64,000 nucleotides of DNA from Epichloe hybrida. Lineage: Eukaryota > Ascomycota > Sordariomycetes > Hypocreales > Clavicipitaceae. Location: contig JAFEKR010000007.1 in assembly GCA_019022495.1 (NCBI GenBank), positions 1,612,001 to 1,676,000 of the forward strand, given 5' to 3'. Made by a program: the position numbers and the translations under genes. Each line of letters begins with the position of its first letter. The first letter of the stretch is position 1. Positions 11,212 through 22,835 of this stretch are shown one piece after another. The notes under the pieces were generated by a model that saw only the letters and a list, made by a program, of their open reading frames with translations, had not been told where the DNA came from and did no database searches.

Positions 11212-12481
11212 TAGCTACCAAATGCTCGTATTGTTGGACGGTTATTGATTGATGCGACCATATAGTGTCGCGACAACGAGCGTTGCAACGTCACGTAGGG
11301 ACACATTTGCGTCAATGTTGCTCAACACAAGGACAAAGAGTATCTCTCAGTACCAGAAGCGGATCGTATGGCTCGAATTGTCAGCCGAGATCATCTTCTG
11401 AAGTATTAGAGCTGATGTGCACGCTGCCAGCATAGCGCAGTATTTAGGTACCTACACGAAGGATGGCGTGTACGACTTAACGAAATGTGCGCAACTGTAC
11501 AGTCGCACACAGCCATATTTGACATGGCAGACTTTTGCAACTACCGCTGTCTCTTCGTTTCTTGTTTTATTGTTCTCTTTTTTTCCGGTCTGACGGTATT
11601 CTGCCTGGCTCTACGTATTTGGGTCTACGTGGTGTGACGGATAGCTTAGCACATGTCGAGTAAAATGAACTAAATACCATTCGACTCGTCGTTGCTAAGT
11701 AACTGGCTACATGGAATCACAACAAAGATACTCAGGGGTTGGGGCAAACGAAACCATGTGTATAAATTTCATTCTTCTTTCTTCCTGACCGTCTCGGAAG
11801 TAATGCACTGCCTTCACAGTTCTGTCTTCGTTATAGAGAAATATGACGTAGGTTTGGCTACACTCGTAACTAGGCACATTTGAATCATCATGAAACAAGA
11901 TGTTGAATGACATGACATAATGCCCAATTTGTGAGGAGCGTCTAATCCTCTTCAAAGTCGGACGTCTCTCTGACTACTAAGCCAACTCGAGTTAATCATG
12001 GAGAAGTGAAAAAGGTCATCCTCTAACGATGATCATCAACAATGAACACCCTGGGACTCGGTACACAAAGTATTCTTCATACACAAGAAACGCCGACGCT
12101 TACTAGTGTGAAATATGTGATATCTTCAGCGCTGGAGATCACCATATCGTATTATGCTTCATTTCACCCCGCAAGTTTATTGGAGTGCCTACAAGATGAC
12201 GATGATCAAAATTTATGGTCAGGCCCGACATATCTAACAACGACCGATCGACTAGTCTCGCCTCATCCAACTCTCCTCGTAACTTGAACATACAAAGGAC
12301 GGTCTACGCCTGCGTTTCCCATGACAGAAATCCCAACTCCCGACTCCCTCTCTCTTATGTGCACAACGATAACAGAGGAACCTGTATGTAAACTCCCCCA
12401 TTTTCCCTCCTGGCAGCAAAAAATTGTCGTTGATAATAGTTCCCGGCTGATTTTGAAAAGCCAAACGGCTGCTGATTGTTT
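11212..12481. other. Convergent intergenic region, no gene seen
   Basis: 1.27 kb between the 3' ends of the unknown large gene and MCM6. The short open frames are mutually overlapping and featureless. It should hold both 3' untranslated regions. Confidence 0.45.
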
Positions 12482-15400
12482 TCAAAAATCTTCCACAGCA
12501 CAGTTAGGGTGTAAAACATACACGGTCCGTCCAGCAGTAGACACATCGCTGCTGTCCAAACCCTCTCCACGCAAGGCCATTAAAATGTTATCCTGGGTCT
12601 CCATTAGCTCAGAACCAGAATATATGATTGTTCATACGAGTGACTCACCTTGACCATTTTTTTTAGGACCATGTTGACAAGGACCTTCTCAGAATGATAG
12701 CTCTCTTCACCTTCCAGGTCATCTTCCTGTTTCTCTAGATACCAGTCGATCAACTCTTGACCATCCACACCGTCACCACTCCCATTCTCACCATCGCTGA
12801 TCCTTTGAACGATCAGGTTGACCATCTTGATATATTTTTCGTAGGTCACCGTTCGTTTTGACCTGAGACCAGACGTTTCCGTGTTTCTTGACGCGTCATT
12901 CGAAGTTACCTCATCTTGAAGGCCGATTGCATCATCATCAGGTTGTCTTCCAGTTGCAGCGTCCGCAGCACGTCGAAGAGTGTCACTATCCTCTTCAAGT
13001 TCGTCCTCAGCCGTGATATCGACATCATCGTGCTCGACTGAAATGATACTTTGTCTCAGCAGGTCATATGCTTCACAAACCATTTTTTCATCGATTTCTT
13101 CGACACAGTTTACCTTCGCGATTGCCTCACTGAGTCGAATCATGCTTTCCAATTGTCGAACAGTGATACGATAAGAATTCTTCCCAACACCCCCCTGAGC
13201 GTCATCAGCACGCAATTCCTTGTATTTCTGCACGAGAGCATCCTTTGCTTCATCTGTGAACTCTGGTCGGAAAGTCCGGGCGAAGCGAATATATCGCTGC
13301 AGTTGCTCTGTACTGAACTCAGGCTCGACTGCCTCGTCTCGCAGCTGATGAATTCCAACGATGTGCTCTGCAAGGTGACGATCAATCTGTTCATTACACT
13401 CGTCGAGTATAACAAAGAACAGATCGAAACGTGACATGATAGGCGCCGACATATTGATGTTGGATCTCAAGGTGGTCTTGCGATTATAACGTCCTCCGAC
13501 AGGGTTTGCAGCAGCTAATACACTGGTCCTCGCATTCAAAGTAGCTTGAATGCCAGCCTTGGCAATGGATATTGTCTGCTGCTCCATTGCTTCATGAATA
13601 GCGACTTGATCAGCCACATCCATCTTGTCGAACTCATCAATAGCACAGATACCGTTGTCTGCCAACATGAGCGCACCAGCTTCAATGGTGAATTCGCCCG
13701 TTTCTTCATCTTTGATGACTGCCGCTGTGAGACCAGCTGCTGAAGATGCTTTCCCACTCGTGTAAACGGCTCGCGGAGCAAAAGAGCAAACATATTTCAA
13801 AAATTGTGATTTAGATGTGGATGGATCACCGACGATACAAATATTTATATCGCCACGTAGCTGCATGCCTTCTGGCGTCGTCTTGTGTACGCCGGACATG
13901 AGCTGCAGCAGTATGCCCTTCTTGACGACTTCATGGCCGTATACCATTGGAGCTATGGATTGAACCATGCGGGAATAAATGTGGTCGCCATGGACCATGG
14001 CTCTCAGGTCCTCGATTTCGGACGGATTCATAGAGGCGAGAACAGCGGCTTGTGCGCCCTCAACATCCTCTGCTCCCTCACCGGAGTTGCTTTGTGTAAG
14101 AGCATTGACAACATCGGCAGCACTGTTCGCCGCATGTTGTCCAGTCGTCGAGTTATCGGGTGCGACAAAGCAAGAGAGAAAAGCTAGTCGATACGTCAGG
14201 TCACGGACGCCGAGAGCCTTCAGCCCAGTTACACCACCTCCCCCAACATCATTGCCACGAGGAGCCCCCCGGTCGTCACGGATTGCAGTGGGTCTAATGC
14301 CAGGCAAGCCAAGCTGGCTCACATCCGGAACAACTATGAGAGCGCCAGAGAAGATACACTTCTCTCCAGCTTTAGCTCTGTCCACAATCTCACCGCGCAG
14401 GATGACGTCGAGAGTTCTTGGCATGCTTCCGGTAGGGATTTCGGAGCTGTTTTCCTGAATGCGAACCTTCTGCCAATCAACAAAGGTGCTGCGACGAATG
14501 TCGAGTTGCCACGCAACTCGATTTTGGCAATTGTTATTGGGACACTGCGTCGGTTCCGTGTATCGGAAGGTTTGTTCAACGTTAGGAACAACTGCTCGGC
14601 ATGCCTCACAAGCAAAAGTGGCCAACGATAGCTCTGGTCGCACTTCTGAGGTACGCGTAACCGTGCCTGAAATAGATAGCAGCTGGCCAATGTTGGCAGC
14701 ACGCAAGCTGCGAACCCTGGAAACTAGGGGGAGGTTGTAGAAGGCTATCGAAAAGAGCTTATCTGTCTGCTGATGTTCGTTTTTGCGCTGCGAAGTGTCG
14801 CTTTGACTACCAGATCCCACTTGACTAGCCGCAGACGTAGAGAGTGCACTTGAGGCTGTAGGTTGACGGTGTTCTCGGAAATATTGAGGCTCGTATCTTG
14901 CAATCATATTATGCAGTGCAGCTGTCAGAAATGGCAAGAAGCGGTAATATTGGCGCATGACACCATCCGCAAGACTTCCATTTTGCCATGACGTAAGGTG
15001 CTTGAAATCAACGTAGAAAGTTGATAATTGCATGGTCTTCATGCCTTTTATTTGCGCAACATAGTATTTGTCGGTAGTTACTGCGCTCGAGGTTGGTACG
15101 CCAGACGGATTCGAGTCCTCGACAAAACTACAGAAAGGACATTACATTAGCCTTCTTTTTATTGACCTTCAGTAGTCAATGAGTTACCAACAGAGTACAG
15201 GGACAGGCGTAATAACAAATACCTCTCGATAAAACCTTGAAAGTGTTCTTGGACAAGCAGGCCAATACTATCCTCAACACGTGGAACATTGGCAGCATTT
15301 GGGATGCGTGAGCTTCGTGGGACCTGATCGTCCGCAAACGCATCACCTTCGTCGTCACTGGCTGCACCAACATTCTCGGAGGGAGGCCCTCGTGGTCGAG

Positions 15401-15497
15401 CTGACGAAGAGGAGGGAAAGTTCATCTGCCGTCTTGGTCGTGGAGCCATGGAAGGTGCATCGGACATCATGAAACCAGCATCACTTGGTGTAGCCAT
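12482..15497 (-). CDS. MCM6: DNA replication licensing factor MCM6
   Basis: Subunit of the MCM2-7 replicative helicase loaded at origins in G1. Exons run 15497-15223, 15127-12649 and 12592-12482 (954 residues, normal size). The N-terminal tail is Ser/Pro-rich. The zinc finger has Cys at about 265, 268, 287 and 292. The AAA+ core has Walker A GDPSTSKSQ (from residue 525), Walker B CAIDEFDKM (about 586-594) and the arginine-finger motif SRFD (657-660). The family-specific end KKMVK, then DNILMALRG, then YVLHPNCAVEDF lies across the last intron; stopping at 12604 would lose it. A pair of ACGCGT boxes sits about 255 bp upstream of the ATG, fitting G1/S control. The unusual points are only an acidic linker and a Thr/Ser-rich insertion before DKLFSIAFYNLP. 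Confidence 0.97.
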
Positions 15498-16729
15498 TCT
15501 GACTGTGCCCTTGCTGGCGAACCAAACCCGGCTACGAACACGTGAAAAGAACAGCGGCGCCCTGTATGCGGAAGGTTTGGCGAATGCTTATGATTCCACG
15601 AGAGGACGATATTGGCGTCACAAAGGGGACAGAGGGGCTCGCTTTCATTGAGAAGGCGTATCTTGTTGAGGATGATGAACTTAAAAGCCAGGCAGGATGC
15701 TAGTAAATCTGGATAAGTGGTGCGACAGGATTAGCCCCAGGGTGCGCGTCGAACGCGTGAACGCGTTGTAAGGGCTCTTGCCAACGCGACTTTGATTGAT
15801 TGCATAGAATGACAGGGGTGTGGCGGTGGCGGTTCAGTGCTGGGCCGAAGCTAAGCTAGTTCTGGCTTGTCACAGACTCACAGACGACGATTACGCATCT
15901 CAGCATTCATCTTCGCGAGGGTCATACACAACATCTGGCATTCTCTCGAAATGAAAGCTAGCAGAATCTTTCTCGACTGACCATGACCTTTCGCATAATG
16001 TTGCAGAGTGCACATCCAAAACTCAATGACTACTAATCCCTATTCCCCTTCAGACACATTAAATGTACTGGGTGTCCGACCACACACAACGTCTACGCTG
16101 CAGGTGAATACGTCTCATTATGGTTACGAGGGGTGCGTGCCCATGAATGCATTGGCCAATATTCACATTATGGATATAAAGATACGCTCGTCGACTAGTA
16201 GGTAGCCAGGCAGAAGGTGTCTCATGAATGCAATGCCAACCTCAGATATCTGTGCCATATTTGCGATTTTGTCTGGTCTGTGTTGGGGTGCAATTTTCTG
16301 CCGCCCTCCAGAACCGGCTCTAACCAGCATTGTGGATGGCCTGTATCGATAATGGGATGTGTTGGCAAGGTAAACGCGACCTCTAGTCGCATCAATGATA
16401 CCAATTAGACCAACATTGCTCCATCTGGGTTTTTGATTAATAGCCCTACAATGGCTTCGTGAGTATTATTAAGCGACGGATGCTAATTTCTAGTCAGTGT
16501 GGTTTTCATGCATAGTAAATTGGCATCTTCGCCAGAATAAATCATTCAATCGAAGTCCTTTTGCATTTGACCATGTTTACCACTTCTACGCTGAGGCTGT
16601 GTATTTCCAGCGACATTCTGTATCATTCTGTATGGTGGACATTGCGTCTCTATCACTCGCCATGTAACATGAAATCTCGCACGCTAAGCGATACGCGATC
16701 TTCTTGTGTGCTGGAATTTCGTCCTTGAT
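15498..16729. other. MCM6 promoter and intergenic region
   Basis: 1.2 kb between two minus-strand genes. The left third is the MCM6 promoter with ACGCGT boxes. Short open frames at 16008-16408 are not supported by any recognisable protein. Confidence 0.45.
15753..15766. promoter_or_regulatory. Two MluI cell-cycle boxes upstream of MCM6
   Basis: ACGCGT occurs at 15753-15758 and again at 15761-15766, with a near match (ACGCGA) at about 15783. ACGCGT is the binding site of the MBF (Mbp1/Swi6; fission yeast DSC1) G1/S factor, and MCM genes are known targets. Activity here is inferred from position. Confidence 0.6.
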
Positions 16730-17363
16730 TTAGTGTGAATGAATCTGAGAAAATTAGTCAAGAGAAGGCGTTGGTAGATTTGGTCATTTGCAGCAACCTA
16801 CTTTTTCAGCCGTACATAACCACTCCTCCACGTTCTTCTCATACTGGCCAGAGCTGTTGCTACTTGAAGAGCCATGTGCCCAAATGAGAATATTTTCGAA
16901 TGTAGAAGTAACATGGAGGGTTTGGCCAGTTTGAATGCCCTTTTCGTCGCTTTTATCTTGTATGTTTCTAACTTCCAAGCCATCATCGCGTTGTCCATCG
17001 TCGTTTTCGGGTTGAACGACAATTCCAGTATAGTTCTTGGGGAGGCGGATGCATTTGCCAATCATTTTTCTACCCCTGAAGTACGTTGTTTGGTTCTCAT
17101 CTGCCCATGTCAGTTGATGCGCCGATCCAAGCTGGCATTTGGTGCAAATGTGCATGGATGTTCTTACCTGTTGGTTTGGTGGGAATCCAGAAGCCCAAAG
17201 TTTGGTCAATGTGTCCATCATGATGAATGCAGCAGGGTAGCAAGTTCACTGTACTCTCGCAATCGACTTTCTCTTTTTTTACGATTGACATCATATGGTT
17301 TGGCATGGTTGCATCAATTTTCAATCGAACAGTGCTGGCTTTTGGTGTGGCTTGTGGTTGCAT
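16730..17363 (-). CDS. RNH203: Ribonuclease H2 subunit C (non-catalytic)
   Basis: Structural subunit of RNase H2, which removes ribonucleotides from DNA and RNA:DNA hybrids in the nucleus. Exons run 17363-17168, 17100-16802 and 16744-16730 (169 residues). The first exon carries VNLLPCCIHHDGHI, and the splice produces FWIPTKPTDENQTTYFRGRK. The second exon has GKCIRLPKNYTGIVVQ and the late motif FENILIWAHG, then VEEWLCTAEK. All are RNASEH2C hallmarks. The final exon is only 15 nt (IHSH plus stop); without it the frame reads on into VGCCK. The start Met at 17363 is the first in frame. A perfect 18-bp palindrome of two ACGCGT boxes lies about 70 bp upstream, and a small repeat element follows it. 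Confidence 0.9.
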
Positions 17364-17432
17364 GGTGGTGATCGCTTCAACACAGGTGCTTGCTTAATAT
17401 GTGCTTGCGCAAGAATGGATCTCGTGCCTTCG

Positions 17433-17450
17433 ACGCGTTGATCAACGCGT
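17433..17450. promoter_or_regulatory. Palindromic double ACGCGT (MCB) upstream of RNASEH2C
   Basis: ACGCGTTGATCAACGCGT is a perfect 18-bp palindrome formed by two inverted MluI cell-cycle boxes around TGATCA. It lies 70-87 bp upstream of the RNase H2 subunit C start codon, a sensible place for an MBF-type site. Confidence 0.6.
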
Positions 17451-17639
17451 AGCCCTTTGGGTGCCCGAGAGACCTCAGGTCGCGGACCCACCCCTTCCGT
17501 GGATAGGATAAAGAAACTACAAGTACTCCGTACTTCCATTATATGGGAATTCTCGAGTGACATAAAGTACCTTTTATCCACCCATGTCTTTGTAGTTAGC
17601 CAAAATCCCTGTCGCGGGTTCGGGCATCCAAAGGGATGG
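17451..17639. mobile_element. Candidate 189-bp inverted-repeat (MITE-like) element
   Basis: The left end reads CCCTTTGGGTGCCCGAGA and then AGGTCGCGGAC. The right end, read on the opposite strand, gives CCCTTTGGATGCCCGAA and then CCGCGAC. These are imperfect terminal inverted repeats of about 35 bp. The right half (17561-17639) also matches copy A at 6746-6836. It contains GTACTCCGTACTTC, found again at 38407. There is no coding capacity. It sits between the RNASEH2C promoter and the divergent methyltransferase gene. I could not identify a target duplication. Confidence 0.55.
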
Positions 17640-18085
17640 ATGGGGCTGATATTTGTCTTGAGACTCTTGACGACGACGCGGCTCCAAATGACGTAGCTTT
17701 CCCATCAAAACCGTCGTCGCCGGTCGGTGCGTGTCTGTCAAGCCGTGAAGCACGCTAGTAAATTCGCCGGGCAATAGCCTTGACAAGCACGGAGTATTAT
17801 CATTGGTACGCTGTACCAAAATCCCGATCAGCGGAGCCAGTCTACCAGTACCCATCGTACGCCCTGGCCTATATCGATTACCATCACATCCACAAGCGGC
17901 ATCCATGATCCACCCGCCCAACAAACATGCCGGCTTGTTGGCGGTCCGACTGGAACTGAAACTAATTTGTGCACTCAGAAGTCTATACAATGCTCTCGGT
18001 TCAGGGCGTTTCAAATCACTCATCCCGAAGGTAATCAACATTGCAGGCAGAGTGAACGCTTGATTTCAAAAAGGTTGACTCCATC

Positions 18086-19706
18086 ATGTTCTTCCCAATG
18101 TTCCCTAAAGCCCTCAACAAACAGGTTAGAAGTGGCACAGAAGTGCTCCGCAGCACAGTAGGTGGCTGGGCATGGGCCCCGGCCGTCTCCGTGGCTAAAA
18201 CCACCATATTAAACATGCTGGGAAATATCGAAACTGGGACGTTGCTTCTTGTCGACGAGCCCGGTGAGACTCGCCATGTTTTCGGCCAGAAGCTATCCGG
18301 TACCGTCGATGACCAGGCTCCAGGCGACCCTCGCACAAGGAGAGCAGATACGACACCCCGAGTGGAAATCGTCGTCAAAAGGGACAGCTTCTGGCTGAGA
18401 TTACTGTTGTTCGCTGACATTGGATTCTCGGAGGCGTACATGTTGGGCGACTTCCATTGTCAAGACTTGACCTCTTTCTTCCAAGTAAGTGCGACATGAT
18501 CAACAGAACGCGTGAAGCAAGCAGACAATGTAATAATCCCATATAAAAGCTCTTCATTATCAACAGAGAGCGCATGCATAATGGCACCACACTGGTCTCG
18601 GGCATATTTAGATATGTATCGTACCTTGCCCGGTCCACCAACACACTGTCTAATGCGCTATTGAATATCTCCGCCCACTACGATATTAGTAACGATATGT
18701 TTGCGGCGTTCCTGTCAGAAGATATGACATATTCTTGCCCGATATGGCGAAAACAGCATCATTCAAATACAGAAAATGAGACACTCGAAGAAGCACAACA
18801 GAGGAAACTTCGTCGTTTCATCGACGGTGCCAAGCTTAAACCAACCGACCATGTTCTCGAGGTTGGTACTGGCTGGGGCTCTTTTGCTATTGAAGCTGTC
18901 AAAGCAACAGGTTGTCAAGTAACAACAATTACTCTTTCAAATGAGCAAAAAGAGCTCGCAGAAAGGAGAATACAAAAGGCCGGCTTCAGTGATCGCATCG
19001 AGGTGCAGCTGATCGATTACCGTCAATTACCTGAACCAGAGAAGCCATATGACAAGATCATCTCGATTGAGATGCTCGAAGCGGTTGGTCAAGAGTATCT
19101 CTCTACCTACTTCAGCTGTGTCAACACGCTTTTAAAGAAGGAAGGAGGCATCGCAATGTTTCAATGTATAACGATGCCCGAAAATCGTCACGAGGAATAC
19201 TCCAAATCGGTAGAGTGAGTCTTTCTTTTCCCTGCAAAGCAACAGTGATGGCATAGCCTGTAACAAGTTCGCCGTGTAGTTTTATCAACCAGTACATCTT
19301 TCCCGGTGGCTACTTGCCCTCAATCACACAATTGCTCAGTCATATAAGTAATCAATCCAATGGAACACTGGTAATCGAAAACGTTGAGAACATCGGAGGG
19401 CATTATGCAAAGGCCTTGCGTTTGTGGAATGAGAACTTTCAAAATCACTTCGACGACAAGATTAAAGCGGCACTGTTGCTCAACCACCCAGGATTGTCTA
19501 AAGAGGAGATCGAGGTTTTCCGCAGGAAATGGGAAGTACGTTCAGGAGAAAATTTACTATGATATATAATTTGGGCTAACGTGGTTCGTAATAAGTACTA
19601 TTTTACCTATTGCGAAGCTGGATTTGTCACTAAAACGCTAGGAGACGTGATAATCACAGTGGGACGAGAAGGAACACTGGAGCTGATAGAAGGTATACCT
19701 TTGTGA
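18086..19706 (+). CDS. Cyclopropane-fatty-acyl-phospholipid synthase-like SAM methyltransferase
   Basis: SAM-dependent enzyme of the CFA synthase/mycolic acid cyclopropane synthase family, which transfers a methylene to unsaturated acyl chains of phospholipids. Exons are 18086-18484, 18571-19214, 19280-19535 and 19596-19706 (469 residues). Features in order: an N-terminal lipid-binding-like region (DSFWLRLLLFADIGFSEAYM), the family motif LNISAHYDISNDMFAAFLSE, the SAM-binding loop VLEVGTGWGSF (about 228-238), ISIEMLEAVGQEY, FINQYIFPGGYLPS and the C-terminal YYFTYCEAGFVTKTLGD. The N-terminal paired membrane helices of sphingolipid C9-methyltransferases are absent, so I favour CFA synthase. The exon 2 acceptor is the AG at 18569-18570, because the upstream AG would create a stop. 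Substrate is not shown by sequence. Confidence 0.88.
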
Positions 19707-19940
19707 AATATATTGAGACATCATGTCTTATAGTGCGTTTGTGGGACTTGCCAAAGCCATTATTTACTTGCTCAAAGAAGCTAGTTCTGGCCGTCAAGCG
19801 GTAGCTGGCATAATAGTAACGCCACGTTTCTGTTTGACGTGCCAACAAAATTTACATTTAATACACGAGACGAGGAACTCGCGAGATTAGCCTGCAAATT
19901 TGTATCCAAGAACTCATCGCGATATAGCCTAAATCTTTTG

Positions 19941-20903
19941 TCACCGCCTTTTCCTACGCTTCTTTGGCTCCCCCTTTGCCTTTGAGACTGTTTTGATAGC
20001 TTGCTGATACCGATTTGCATGATCAATGTCGAAATTAGACTTGTCTTTGCGAAACAAGAGCATCGCGACGCGTGCATCCTCAGTACTAGAATGTGAAGCT
20101 TGTTGTATGCTGACCCCGAGAAGTTCCTGAGCTAGGTTCCGTAAAGCAGGTTTCCGGCCATTACCAAATTTTCTGAACGCTGGGTGCTTGGCGGTATCTC
20201 GGGTGTTTCTTGGAGGATGGGAAAGTTTCAACGCTTCCAAATCGTGTTTGATGTCATGGCCTATCAAAGTTCGTCCCTGGATAATATCAGAAACGTCCTT
20301 CTGCACTTCGATGAAGTCCCTAGCAAATTTCATCTCCTTTAGAGAAACACCGCTGACATGACTTCTCCAATCTGTAACTCGTTCTGTCGGTCTGACGTAA
20401 GAATCATATATCTGGCGTCCATGAAAGTCGACCAGGCTGACCCGGGCAAGAGCTGATTCATGCCCACCGGGCCCGACTCCAACCATTTCGCAGTCTACAG
20501 CAACATATTTGCCAACATCAACATTAAGTGATCGACCGTGATTGACCTTATCGTTCTGAGACCTCATAATAAAAGGAATGTTTTTTACACCAAGATTATA
20601 CACGTCTGCTAATGACTCGCTTGATATCTTGTCTTTCTTGGTCCAAAGCTCGAGTGACGGAATCTGAATATCGCTCGTGGCGTTGCTCATCGCTGAACTA
20701 TGTACGCCACCCATCTTTTTGGATAGGGCGCCTTCTTCTATTTGATGGTAAAAATTGCGAGGCTTTTTACTCAACAGCTTCTGCACTTCGTCTGAACGTG
20801 TTGTATCACCACCTGCTTTTCTTTTGATTGTTGACGTTGGCGCTTGCTTGTGACCTGATAAAGTTGCCTGTAGCTTCTTCCAATTGGAAGATAATTCAGC
20901 CAT
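19941..20903 (-). CDS. REX4: RNA exonuclease 4 (DEDDh family)
   Basis: 3'-5' exoribonuclease implicated in pre-rRNA processing in the nucleolus. A single exon of 320 residues from the Met beginning MAELSSNWKKLQ. An in-frame Met at 20933 would add ten residues, and I prefer the shorter start because it matches the usual REX4 N-terminus. The exonuclease fold shows the catalytic set: Asp137 and Glu139 in VAVDCEMVGVG, Asp217 in LIGHDIKHDLEAL, and His271 and Asp276 in SHSSTEDARVAMLLF. A basic low-complexity N-terminus and a C-terminal run KKRRKRR look like nucleolar targeting. It is convergent with the methyltransferase gene and head-to-head with ESA1. Confidence 0.95.
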   Translation of the reverse strand: MAELSSNWKKLQATLSGHKQAPTSTIKRKAGGDTTRSDEVQKLLSKKPRNFYHQIEEGALSKKMGGVHSSAMSNATSDIQIPSLELWTKKDKISSESLADVYNLGVKNIPFIMRSQNDKVNHGRSLNVDVGKYVAVDCEMVGVGPGGHESALARVSLVDFHGRQIYDSYVRPTERVTDWRSHVSGVSLKEMKFARDFIEVQKDVSDIIQGRTLIGHDIKHDLEALKLSHPPRNTRDTAKHPAFRKFGNGRKPALRNLAQELLGVSIQQASHSSTEDARVAMLLFRKDKSNFDIDHANRYQQAIKTVSKAKGEPKKRRKRR

Positions 20904-20933
20904 TGTCGAGGTGCATAATTTGGTCAAGGACAC

Positions 20934-21278
20934 ATAGGATGATTAGTTGGCGCTGGTACAAGTCAGCACGTATTGCATGATAATCAAAGAATCTGAATCT
21001 ACTTACAATAAAATAGCACCATTTGTCGAAAGAGAAGAAAATGATCCAACTAATGCATTGCATATAATCCGAGATATGCATCTAATGAGGCGATAATCGA
21101 AGTTGGTGGAAAAGTCTGAACTTGCCCGTTGACCGCCTTCGAGCACGTCGTGCATTTCTGCCAACGTGAAAGCATTGAACAGTGAGCATTCGAACTCAAT
21201 ACTTAACATCCGTTTTGACGCCGGAGAACAACTATAAGACTCCTATCGCGTCCCGTCACGAAGTTCCAGCCTCATACC
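20934..21278. promoter_or_regulatory. Shared promoter region of REX4 and ESA1
   Basis: About 345 bp separate two divergent start codons. No strong consensus box was recognised. A bidirectional promoter is inferred from spacing alone. Confidence 0.35.
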
Positions 21279-22835
21279 ATGGCGGCGGGCACACCGGCCG
21301 GAGAGCCCGCCGTAGGATCCGACACTCCACGGCAGAAAGGTCTAGCAACAGCTGATACTCTTAAAACTGGTTGTATTGCTTGGGTTGAGAAGGATGGACA
21401 ACCACGCCGCGCTGAGATTCTCAGTATCAAAGAGACCAAGAGTGGAAAACAATTCTACTGCAACTTCGATAATTTCAATAAGCGATTGGACGAATGGGTC
21501 CCTGTCGCAAGAATTGACTTCACACAAGATGTGGAATGGCCAAATCCCGACAAAGACAAGCCGAAAGACCCAAAAGCAAAGAAAGCACCTTCGCAAATCA
21601 AAAGGGCGCCACCTCCCAGAAAAGGCCAGAAGAGGCCTAGCAAAAGGGAACAGTCGGCGAATTCTGAGGCTGCGACGCCTCATCCTTGGACGGGTATGGT
21701 CAAAGCTCTTCGACTTCTAACCCAACGCTGACCGTTCTATTCAGAATTCGTAGAATCACAAGCTCAAGTTCAGACACCTTCGGTCGGACTTGAAGGAGAG
21801 CCGACTACGCAAGCGAGCGCTGATGCGACTTCGACACCTGTGGTAGTTGACGATGGAGATACGGATGATAAAGATGACGATCCGAAGAAAGAGAATGAAG
21901 AATTTAGCAGGGAGGAAGAGATAGAAAAACTAAGAACTTCGGGGTCTATGACTCAGAATCCTGCTGAAATATCTCGAATCAGAAACATTTCAAGAGTTCA
22001 GTTTGGCAAGAATGATCTTTTCCCGTGGTACTTCTCGCCTTACCCAGAAGTCTTTAGCCAAGAAGACGTCATTTCCGTTTGCGAATTTTGTTTGAGCTAT
22101 TATGGTGACGAAACTGCCTTTTTGCGACACCGGAGAAAATGCACCCTGCAACACCCACCAGGGAATGAGATATATCGGGACGATTATGTGTCATTCTTTG
22201 AAATAGACGGGCGCCGGCAGAGGACCTGGTGTCGGAATTTATGTCTCCTATCCAAAATGTTCTTGGATCACAAAACACTTTATTATGACGTTGATCCGTT
22301 TCTATTCTACGTCATGACTAGCCGAACAGACAAGGGTTGCCACATTGTGGGATATTTCTCCAAGGAAAAAGAAAGCGCTGATGGATACAATGTAGCTTGT
22401 ATCCTGACATTGCCTCAATATCAAAGAAAGGGGTATGGAAGATTGTTGATACAGTTTTCTTACGAGCTTTCAAAGATAGAAGGCAAGCTGGGATCACCGG
22501 AGAAGCCTCTGTCGGATTTGGGCTTACTCAGCTATCGTCAATACTGGTCGGAGAATATTCTTGATCTCTTGATGGGGTATAACGAACGAGATGACAAAGT
22601 GACGATTGAAGCAATATCGTCAGCGCTTGCAATGACGACCCAGGATGTGGAGCATACCCTCCAAGCCATGAAAATGCAAGTTTACCACAAAAGCGATCAC
22701 AAGATTGTTATTCCAGAAAACCTCATCAAACAGAGAGAAAGGCGGAAACTCAAAATGAGGAGGGTGCTTGACCCTGATCGGATTCAATGGAAGCCGCCTG
22801 TGTTCACAGCGTCCAGCAGGACATGGGGATGGTAA
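21279..22835 (+). CDS. ESA1: MYST histone acetyltransferase, NuA4 catalytic subunit
   Basis: Catalytic subunit of NuA4, acetylating histone H4/H2A for transcription and DNA repair in the nucleus. Exons are 21279-21693 and 21745-22835 (501 residues; 51-nt intron, phase 1). The N-terminal chromo barrel reads [17 protein letters not shown] through [14 protein letters not shown]. After a Lys/Pro-rich linker and an acidic patch comes the MYST domain: [11 protein letters not shown], the C2HC zinc finger ([20 protein letters not shown] then C), [19 protein letters not shown] (catalytic Cys and acetyl-CoA loop) and [16 protein letters not shown] (catalytic Glu). All key residues are present. The end SRTWGW is typical of fungal Esa1. 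Confidence 0.97.

Noticed and set aside
12321..12653. Plus-strand open frame over the MCM6 3' end
   Set aside because: Overlaps the MCM6 terminal exon, which gives the correct C-terminus on the other strand.
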